From contig NW_026516340.1 in the NCBI RefSeq assembly GCF_025602895.1, positions 43,375-107,374 on the forward strand: a DNA stretch of 64,000 nt, given 5' to 3'. A model generated the notes under the pieces. The model had not been told where the DNA came from. It made no database searches and saw only the letters and a program-made list of their open reading frames with translations. The translations under genes and the position numbers were made by a program. Source of the stretch: Polychytrium aggregatum. Lineage: Eukaryota; Chytridiomycota; Chytridiomycetes; Polychytriales. Of the stretch, positions 56,554 to 64,000 are shown one piece after another (the stretch's first letter is position 1; each line of letters opens with the position of its first letter).

Positions 56554-57502
56554 ACCCAGCCAACCGAATGGCGTTGACTGAATCCGGCGGCTGGCTCGGG
56601 CGATGCAACCGGCTGCCAGAGTGGTCTGGGACTCGCCTCCCCCTCCCTCTCTTGCTCCTCCATCTTGTGCTCAGTGTGTGTGCGCGAATCTTGCGCCTTT
56701 CGCCTATTTAATCATTATCCTGTTGTACTCTTCCCGTGGCAAGCCTCCTCGGCTGCCCTGCACTCTGTTTGCCCGTCTGGCATAATTTGCCTGCTTCTCA
56801 CTCGCGTATTCCTCCCTGTTTTCCGGCTCCTCTTTCCTCTCTTCCTCTCTCCCTCTCTTACTTCCTCTGCTCTCGTGTTTCTCATGTGCTCTCATGCGCT
56901 TGCTCCTGCCTCTCCTTCTCCCAAATCCAAAAAAAAGAAAAGAACGGAATATCCACCTTCTCAGCCCAATCCAGAACCTCACTGCAGCTGCACTGGCCCC
57001 TCCACTTTACCTCACTCTGCTGTTACAGCTCTTCGGGAGAAAGAGAGGAAGAATCTCAACGCCGCCCCGAGATTCCTGGAATCGCTGCCGCGCAATACGA
57101 AGCTCATCCATCGATCTCAGCGGCCGTTGTTCGATTCATCATCCCACCACCAGCATTACTGTTTTGGGCAGCATGATCTTGAATATACGAGGGCGATCCA
57201 CATGAGACGATCTGCTTGGACACTGTGACGGTGCTATCTTGTGGGGGGGGGTGGATGGCCGCTTCGTGAGCCGCCTCCGTATCGTCCATGAGTCGTTTTC
57301 ATGTCATCCATGAGTCGTCTCCACATTGTGCATGCGCCGTCATTCCCTGCCCTGGCTTGGCTGCGCCTTTGCTGTCCCGCATCCGACACCAGACATTGCC
57401 GCCCTGGATGTGTGCTGCTGTCCCATGCCGCCGCATTGCTCTGATATATAGCCGATGACCATTTGCTGCCATCTTCCCGCCCCCCACAGCAGACCAAACG
57501 TC
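56554..57502. other. Intergenic, promoter of PhyH-like gene
   Basis: About 0.95 kb, T/C-rich to 57060. Two nearly identical CATCCATGAGTCGT/ATCGTCCATGAGTCGT copies lie at 57282-57320. A TATATA motif lies 60 nt before the next gene's start. No gene seen. Confidence 0.5.
57441..57447 (+). promoter_or_regulatory. TATA-like box of the PhyH-like gene
   Basis: ATATATA about 56 nt upstream of the chosen ATG at 57503. It lies too close to the earlier in-frame ATG at 57455 for that one to be used from this box. Confidence 0.4.
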
Positions 57503-58519
57503 ATGAACATGGCGTCCGTATCCATCGTCACCCCCAGCCCTGGCGGTCGCATCTACCAGAACTACGATGTCGATCTCGAGGGCGCCATGAGGCAGCTCTC
57601 CGACATTGGCATCGCCGTCATCCCCAACGTCCTCAGTCCCGAAGAATGCGAATCGCTGCGGGCCCAGACCTGGAGGGGACTCAAGCACATCACTCGCAAC
57701 GAGTTCGACCATGAAAATGCCAGCACTTGGTCTCAGTACCGCAGCATTCTCAAGCCCTTCAAAGACATGCTGCTGCATCGAGGCGATATCGGCCACCTGC
57801 AGTCGCTGTGGGACGTCCGCCAGCACCCCAACGTCGTCCAGGCCTTCTCCCGCCTGTGGCCCACGCCCCCGGCCGATCTCATCTGCTCGTTCGATGGGCT
57901 GTCGGTGCACCTGCCGCTCCCGACCGACATGCAGGAGGATGCCAAAGGCGAGGAAGCCACCCGAGTCCCAGGCAAAGGACTCCATGTCGACCAAGGCCGC
58001 ACCAAGCCAGGCTTTCAGTGTATCCAGGGTCTGGTCACCCTGTATGATGTGCACCATGGCGACTCGTCGCTGCATCTCATCGAGAGCTCGCATCTCCACT
58101 ACGACGACTACTTCAAGCAATACCCATTCCGGAACGACAACGACTTTCTCTTTATCGATCACCCCGAGTTCCACCTGAACCGCGGCTGCCGCGAGACTTT
58201 TATCCAGGCCGCTGCCGGCTCGCTGGTCCTGTGGGATTCCAGGCTCGTCCATGAGGGCGGCTCGGTGCTGCCCCAGAGCCTGCGAGCGATGCCCAGCAAC
58301 CCTCGCATGGTCTTCTATGTCTGCATGGTGCCGCGCGAGCGGGCCTCGCAAACGGATCTCCAGAAGCGCATCGAGGCTTTCAAGAATCTGCAGACAACCT
58401 CGCACTATCCGGTACCTGTTCGCAGCTTTGGTCCTCCACGCAGCCACAGGAGCTTGAATCCGGTGCGGCGGCCGCTCTTGACACCGCAGGGCAGACGGCT
58501 CATTGGTTTCGACGAGTGA
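57503..58519 (+). CDS. PhyH-like Fe(II)/2-oxoglutarate dioxygenase
   Basis: Member of the phytanoyl-CoA dioxygenase-like family; the substrate is not known. A single exon of 338 codons starting MNMASVSIVTPSPGG. The N-terminal part has the family helix and loop IGIAVIPNVLSPEECESLRA. The facial triad is visible: HxD in GKGLHVDQGRTK near residue 160 and the distal His in DSRLVHEGGSVLP, followed by an Arg in SNPRMVFYVCMV that would bind 2-oxoglutarate. GLVTLYDVHHGDSSLHLIES is the conserved beta-strand region. It ends with a basic tail. A frame start at 57455 would add 16 residues. No targeting signal such as PTS1 is seen at the C-terminus (GFDE). Confidence 0.85.
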   Translation: MNMASVSIVTPSPGGRIYQNYDVDLEGAMRQLSDIGIAVIPNVLSPEECESLRAQTWRGLKHITRNEFDHENASTWSQYRSILKPFKDMLLHRGDIGHLQSLWDVRQHPNVVQAFSRLWPTPPADLICSFDGLSVHLPLPTDMQEDAKGEEATRVPGKGLHVDQGRTKPGFQCIQGLVTLYDVHHGDSSLHLIESSHLHYDDYFKQYPFRNDNDFLFIDHPEFHLNRGCRETFIQAAAGSLVLWDSRLVHEGGSVLPQSLRAMPSNPRMVFYVCMVPRERASQTDLQKRIEAFKNLQTTSHYPVPVRSFGPPRSHRSLNPVRRPLLTPQGRRLIGFDE

Positions 58520-59271
58520 GTTGGGGTAGGCGTGGAGCTTGGGCGGCGAGGCTCTCGGGACCGCCGATTTTCGGGAATACGGAACCGACTGGAATATATT
58601 GCATGTGGATCGAAAGTAGTCCTGATCTGCAAATCTACACCCGTCCATCGCTCATGGAAGGGGGGGGAGATGGGCAGCTAATTCCGAACACTGTCAGCAC
58701 TCGACAACTGCCAGTCCGGTTTCGCCGCTGATTCGATCGATTGTCGGGCTCTGAAAGTACTCGACTGGCTCGACCGACCACCAGAGCGCAAATGTTTGCC
58801 AGCCTCGCTGTTGTCGGGGGGGGGGAGGAGTGCGGCCCCTCTGTCTGCAGAGTTTGAGCCGACTCGACTCGGTGCTGGGCTTGCCCTCTCCACGATGTCT
58901 GGTCTGCTTCCGCGAGATCCTGGCACCCGCAAACATTTGCTCCAGCGATCTACAACAGATGTGCTCAGCCCCTCTCCCGCCTGCTAGTGTGCGAACGAGG
59001 CTCGACCGACCCCCATTGCTCTTCACTTGCCCGATCCCCGCCCGGCCTGAGCGGCGGTGGCATGCTTCAAAGTGTGCATCGTTGCCACCTCCAAACCCAG
59101 GCACAAGCCCCTCCCGCCTGGCTTGTTCATCTCAGACGCTTGGACCACTATCCCAGCACCGACATCCGTGATATCATACCTCTTTGCACAAGCATCCTAT
59201 TCGCCTGCCGTCTTCCTTCCGCCTCCCTTCCTCCACACACACATCGGCTGCCACTTGCCTGCTCCGCTGCG
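58520..59271. other. Intergenic, no gene seen
   Basis: About 0.75 kb between two plus-strand genes, with TC-rich sequence before the SWIRM gene. Confidence 0.5.
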
Positions 59272-60184
59272 ATGGCGCCCTCGACATCTGCACCGACCAC
59301 AGCCGCCAGCACTCCAAGCCCATCCAAGTCAAGCAATTCCCACGACGACCACCTGCACTTGAACTACCGCCGGTCGCATGCACCCTTCAACCACACCAGC
59401 CGCAAGCAGCTCTCGCCCAAGCGATCGGTGCCGTCGTCGATGCTGTCCGACAAGGAACGCAACAAGATTGTCCGGCTCGATGTGTACGAAAAGTTCCTCA
59501 ACAACCCGGCCATCCTGCTCTACAACCTCGACTACCGTAAGCGCGCGCTCGAGGCCGTCCAGCGGGAACAGGACCAGCTCAAGGATGCCGACATGATCTT
59601 GAAGGAGACCGAAAAGACTCGCGGCGGCGGTCGTCGACAGCGAGGACGCCCGGGCAACGCACGAGGTTTGTCGCTGGGAGAAGGATGGGTGGATGAGGAA
59701 GAGAGAAAATGACAGAGAGCAAAGCGTTGTCCATGTCGCTAGCCGCTGGACAGCCCTCTGATGCTGCTGTCAGTACCGGGTTGCCAAGTACTTGTGTTGA
59801 CTCAAGATGCCTGCAGGTCGATTCGCCCTCCCCTCTTGCGCAGTGATACTCGACGATATCGCATCGCTGAATTGACCACTCTGCTAACATTCACCGCTCA
59901 CTCCCAATGGCCGCCGATGGTTCTCACGCCGTCTTCCAGCCCGGGCTCCCTTCGAAATCACCGAGCTGACCGAGGGATTCGCCGAGCTGTCTTCCGACGA
60001 AGTAGCCTTCTGCACCAGCATCTCGCTCAACCCCCGAACGTACATCAAGGGCAAGAAGGCCCTCATTCTGGAATACGAAACCCGCGGCCCATTCAAGAAG
60101 AAGGACGCTCATCGGGTGTGTCGCATCGATGCCAACAAGAGTGGCAAGCTCTACGACTGGATTATCAAGCAGGGTTGGATGTGA
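59272..60184 (+). CDS. SWIRM-domain protein (Fun19-like)
   Basis: Small chromatin-type protein. Two exons in phase, 59272-59665 and 59940-60184; 212 residues. Exon 1 is Ser/Thr-rich, then NHTSRKQLSPKRSVPSSML and a helical KERNKIVRLDVYEKFLNNP. A basic RGGGRRQRGRPGNAR lies before the intron. Exon 2 is the SWIRM fold: APFEITELTEGFAELSSDEV, ISLNPRTYIKGKKALI, then the conserved KKKDAHRVCRIDAN and KLYDWIIKQGWM. The same arrangement occurs in fungal Fun19-type proteins. The SWIRM domain binds DNA and nucleosomal partners in Swi3/Rsc8 and LSD1; a role in transcription is likely but unproven here. An AATAAA lies at 60391. Confidence 0.85.
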
Positions 60185-60820
60185 CCAGAGCACAGCGGCG
60201 TTGGCTCTTGCGAATGTGGTGCGAGCCTGTATTGGCAGCCGTGCGGACACAGAGTGGTCAAAGACCGACTCGGGCAGGACAGTCATTACGCCGTGGATAG
60301 AGGGATTTGGAACCCGCCGCTGTTGCTGGAAGGAGCGAGAAACAGATAGACACATGAACAGTCCTCAAGACAGCCGTCGGGGAAGTGTGGAATAAAGAGC
60401 GGAATAATAAACGAGCTAGCTGCAACCGAGCCAAGCGGCAGACAGGGTGGATCGGAGAAAAGAAAGGAAGCCGGGGAAAAAGGAAACGAGAAGACAAACT
60501 GGAGGTAGCAACGGGCAAAGCGGACGAGAAACGGCCTGTGACGGCCTGTGATGGTCTGTGATGGTCTGTGATGGCCTGTTTCGACACACGTCCATTATGC
60601 CGCTCTTGCGCATGAAGTATATACAGGCGGAGGGGCGGAGGGGCGGCGGTGCCAGTAGAGCGTGCGAACTCAAGCATGGTCGTCCAAGAACAGGCCAAGA
60701 GATATCTGCGACTGCCACAGAGTCAGATGCGTCCGCTGTCGAGGAGAGCAGGGTGTCCAAAGCAATCTGCAGTTGTAGGGTCCTTGGGGCGAGTGAGAAC
60801 ACCGCTGCCGTTTCGCACCT
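60185..60820. other. Convergent intergenic spacer
   Basis: Between the SWIRM gene and the membrane-protein gene. Contains an 11-bp GGCCTGTGATG/GGTCTGTGATG repeat (about 60533-60580). No gene seen. Confidence 0.5.
60391..60396 (+). terminator. Polyadenylation signal of the SWIRM gene
   Basis: AATAAA 207 nt after the stop, with a second (AATAAA within AATAATAAAC) about 13 nt further on. Confidence 0.5.
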
Positions 60821-62857
60821 CTATCGAAGCGCCACCTTGGATTTGGGCTCCAGAACGAGAGTGGGCTTGCACAGGTCCTCCTTTTCAACATTTGCGCCAT
60901 AGGCGGTGGAGTAGTGGTGAGACGACTGGCTGTCATCGTCGTTCTCGCCGGCGCCCTCTGGCAGCGTCGGTGTCGATGGATGCGACGTCGCTCCTAGATT
61001 GCCGGATGGCGAGGGCGACGGTGTCAGCCGCAGAAAGGCGGTGTATCGATAGATTCCGGCCAGGATGGCGTTGTTGGAGCCGTGCGGTGAGTTGGCTGCC
61101 GACGCAACCGCTGCCCTGACTCCCGCGGGCTCGACGAGCTCGGTTGTGTGGGGGAAAGCCGACTTCCATTCGGGATCCAGAAACAAAGGCGAGCAGTCTC
61201 TTGTCTGCTCCGCCGGTGCCAGGTAAACCTGGGAAACAACCCACCATGGAGTTCAGAGGAATTGGACGGTTAGCAAAGGTAACCACAGCTCCATGGACAG
61301 CGATTGAGGGTACGGGATAGCGATGGGACCATTACCTCGCGATCCACGAGCGTGGCCGAGGTGATGACTATGTACAAGAACTCGACGAGTCTCCAGGCGA
61401 TTCGGCCAATCGTGGAGCCAACAATGTCGCTGTCCTGAATGACACCAAGGTCGATCATCTTGAGCGCCAGTCCCGCCAGCACACTCAAGCACGGCAGCCA
61501 TATCAAGATCGTGAGCTGTGCGTCCATACGATAGAGTCCATACGGTGGCAGTCCATACGATGGCAGTCCACACAATCGCAGAATGTCCGCATAGCGTCAG
61601 TGGGTGCATCCCAAGTCGTGCGCCAGTCCACAGGATTCCACGACATCGAGTGAAGGTTCAATGCACAGCGTTGACAAGACCGGCCGCAAGTCGGGAATCA
61701 AACAACGAAGACTCGGTGAGCATGGACACAGGACCACCACAGCTCCGGCCAAGGGTACCAAGAAAGGCGCAGGGACAAATCGGACGATCGAGAGGGGGGG
61801 GGATGCCAAAGTTCATTCATCAGCACAACATTGATCTACATGCCTTGCATATGTCGTGCTCAAGATTCGCTTTGCCGTAGGGATGCGGGTTGCCGGCGGC
61901 CAGGGCCTTGCGAAGTGCTCTCCGGACCTTGAGGCCATAGTTCATGTAGAGAGGGAGGAGAAAGACCTGGTCCGAATACAGCGAGGGTAAGAGCCAGAGA
62001 CACATCGGCACATGTTGCCAAATCCGACGCATGCTGGCAGGCGAGACCGCTTCCGTACGCACCGAGAGCCCGAGGCTGTAGTATATGAACTTGACGTCGA
62101 CAACGGGTATGTCGCTCGCAAGACTGTACTGCCCCAGCACACATGCCGCAGCGAAATATGCCAGGATGACGGCGATAAGGCCGATTCGTCGCCAGAAGAC
62201 GGTCCGCTGGCGGCCGACGGCTGGCGAGGTCTGGAAATAGAGCAACCAGTCCATCCTGGCAGAGGGACACCAGTCAGGACCGGTGTTTGATATCGGCGCC
62301 AGAGCGTAGACTTTTCGCCGGGACGACGTGCTCGAGGGCCACCAAGTGCCCGACCGAACCTACCACACGACGATGAGAAGACTGATTTGAGAAAAGAAGA
62401 GCGGATACAGAGAGTAAAAGACGTTGGTTGCGACAATGTCGGGGATGGTCGTGGGCCTCAGCGGGACGACAGCTCGCACTGGGGTTGTCCGATAAAAGTT
62501 GGTTGCGTTGCGAGCCAGACATGTGCAGAGCAAAAGTGAGAATGAGAATGAGATGGCGGCGACGACAACGGCGATGCCGACGATGTTGGAGCCCAGCCAG
62601 AGCACAGCAGGTCAGCAACGCTCCTCAAGCAGGAGCGACATCTGGGGAGCCTCCACATTCTCGCTCGCATCCATACCAACTGCAGCAAAAAGGATCAGCA
62701 GCAGCGAGCCGGCCTTGGCTGGGCGACAGGCAGACCGGATGGCCTCGCCAACCAGGTAAGACAGAACAAGCAGGGCTGCGAGGGTAAAGATGACCGTCCA
62801 GACGGTGGCATACACAAGGTCGACGATGTCGGCTGCATTGGACAAAGTCGGATCCAT
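60821..62857 (-). CDS. Multi-pass membrane protein, possibly receptor-like
   Basis: Starts MDPTLSNAADIVDLVYATVW at 62857; the first exon ends at 62677 with a GTATGG donor. Predicted helices in order: WTVIFTLAALLVLSYLVG, GSLLLILFAAVG, SNIVGIAVVVAAISFSFSLL, VFYSLYPLFFSQISLLIVVW, RIGLIAVILAYFAAACVLGQ, MCLWLLPSLYSDQVFLLPLY, AQLTILIWLPCLSVLAGLAL and RLVEFLYIVITSATL, so seven or eight passes. The cytoplasmic tail is acidic and Ser-rich, ending DDDSQSSHHYSTAYG and KSKVALR at 60821. The layout resembles fungal seven-TM proteins with an RGS-like or G-protein function, but no diagnostic motif was found. Exon boundaries inside are uncertain; the junction after exon 1 has no obvious acceptor. Confidence 0.65.
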
Positions 62858-63444
62858 TCTGGCGGCGCCTGGTGGGCAATGAGGAGGGTCGAGAGACAGA
62901 TGAGCAGAGACCCGCAGACGATGGAGGCACAGAGCGGCGCAGATGTACGGGGAAGTGCTGACCTCTTCCTTCGCTGGTGACGGGATGGAGGGCCAGCGAG
63001 GGAGATGCAGGCGGACGCTGGCGTGGTGTGGGCCAGGAAGGAGATGCGGGTCCAAGCAAATGAAGGCAACGGGCTGTGGCGAAATGCAGCACACCCAAAC
63101 AGGACACCCTGTTCTGGTTGGCAGCGCAAAGAACATTTGGATCCTGTCCCAGTAACGCTGCCGTCGGCTGGTCGTCGACTATCCAACTGTCCAACTGTCC
63201 AACTGTCCAACTATCCAACTATCCAACTGTCCAACAATTCAACTGTTCAACTGTCCAAACAGACCGACCGACGACTCTGGCCGTGCGAGCAGTCTCTGTC
63301 GAGTGTCTTCTCGCTGTGTGTTCATGGCGAGCGGCGATGAATGCACACACACACATCACGTGGCATCCGCCCTGGCTCGCCCTCGCACCATCTCAACCGC
63401 CTTCGCTTCGTGCCAGACCGATCCCCTGCTCTTCCCCATCCACG
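62858..63444. other. Divergent promoter region with 8-bp repeat
   Basis: 0.59 kb between two divergent starts. It holds the TCCAACTG array and a CACACACACAC run just before the next start. Confidence 0.5.
63181..63258. repeat. 8-bp tandem repeat TCCAACTG
   Basis: Nine to ten copies with scattered substitutions (CTAT, TTCAACTG). Confidence 0.9.
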
Positions 63445-64000
63445 ATGAACGCCCTGCGGCTCGCCCACACCATCCCTGCCGACAGGAGATTCAGCAAGCT
63501 CAAGTCCGATTACTTTGACCGCCAGCTCCAGTCGCTGCGCTTCAACCCATATCTGGCGCTGAGTGTGGTACACAATGCCGTGTTGTCATCGCTGTCCATC
63601 GAACGGACCGATGAACGATTGTGAGTTCCGCGCGGGGCTGGATCGCACCTGAGAAACCTGGCGAGACATGTCTGCGATCGCTGTGGTACCGCTGGGTTTT
63701 CAGATACATGCTGCTGCGGTATACATGTTGGCATTGCTGCTACGTAGTTGTCTGCTGGTCCTGCAAATATCGCAAGTTGGCCTGAGCCAATGTGTTGCCG
63801 AAGCTGACCCTGGATCGGGTGCATTCGACCTCGTCAGTCTCCTCGCCGGATCGACCGATGGATCGCTGTTTATCTATGATCTTGACCAAGCTCCGGACGA
63901 CAAGGACTCGATGTTTGGCAGTGACCAAGTGCTGGATTCGCTGCTCTCCGTAGAAAGGTGAGGCAGCGAGTCCCCGTCGAGTCCCGTCGAGTCCCAATGC
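63445..64000 (+). CDS. WD-repeat protein resembling CSA/ERCC8 (3' truncated)
   Basis: 5' end of a gene leaving the window. Exon 1, 63445-63620, encodes MNALRLAHTIPADRRFSKLK, SDYFDRQLQSLRFNPYLALS, then VVHNAVLSSLSIERTDE. Exon 2, 63838-63957, continues in phase with RFLLAGSTDGSLFIYDLDQA, the first WD blade, and ends at a GTGAGG donor. The order (a short basic helix, HN-xx-SLxIE, LAGSxDGxxxIYDL) matches CSA/ERCC8, the substrate receptor of a CRL4 ligase in transcription-coupled repair. Only one blade is visible, so the assignment rests on this order. Confidence 0.55.

Noticed and set aside
57299-58648. A 449-codon minus-strand frame
   Set aside because: Exact antisense of the PhyH-like gene, whose motifs are clear on the plus strand.

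Overview
The window is nuclear DNA of a GC-rich, intron-dense fungus that makes flagellated cells, most likely a chytrid-type zoosporic fungus. An intraflagellar-transport gene (IFT81) lies beside fungal housekeeping genes: a Cdc3-type septin, mitochondrial ribosomal protein uS4, ubiquitin-eS31, Rna14/CstF-77, MSH1, Shp1/p47, GRASP and a Pho80/Pcl-type cyclin. Introns are mostly 60-200 nt with GTRAGT donors. I rebuilt many gene models by requiring phase-consistent junctions plus family conservation. Species cannot be named from the sequence.

Layout: 1-3793 IFT81 (+, 5' truncated); 3930-5294 uS4m (-); 6132-7496 unidentified (+); 8023-8850 single-TM protein (-); 10225-13111 septin (+); 13536-16035 unidentified gene (-); 17168-18720 F-box/LRR protein (-); 19672-20148 ubiquitin-eS31 (+); 20593-23014 RluA-type pseudouridine synthase (+); 23430-27142 DNA transposon; 27251-33558 Rna14/CstF-77 (-, 15 exons); 34347-35784 secreted DPBB protein (-); 36285-41085 MSH1 (+); 42378-43316 cyclin (+); 45097-48298 Shp1/p47 (-); 48569-52076 GRASP (+); 53974-56553 two-RRM protein (+); 57503-58519 PhyH-like dioxygenase (+); 59272-60184 SWIRM protein (+); 60821-62857 multi-pass membrane protein (-); 63445-end WD-repeat protein resembling CSA/ERCC8 (+, truncated).

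The most striking object is the 3.7-kb element at 23430-27142. Perfect 13-bp terminal inverted repeats enclose two intronless genes: a DD34E Tc1/IS630-type transposase and a Fanzor, the eukaryotic TnpB-like RNA-guided nuclease. It sits between the converging 3' ends of the pseudouridine synthase and Rna14. A hairpin follows the Fanzor stop, and the right end abuts host sequence, as expected of a right-end-encoded guide RNA.

A second theme is extreme exon architecture. The GRASP gene appears to split its ATG with an intron and to use a 5-nt micro-exon and a 19-nt exon; the septin gene uses an 11-nt micro-exon. Introns and spacers carry many short tandem repeats, and the GRASP tail carries a long His/Asp repeat. 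I saw no tRNA, rRNA, CRISPR array or prokaryotic operon.
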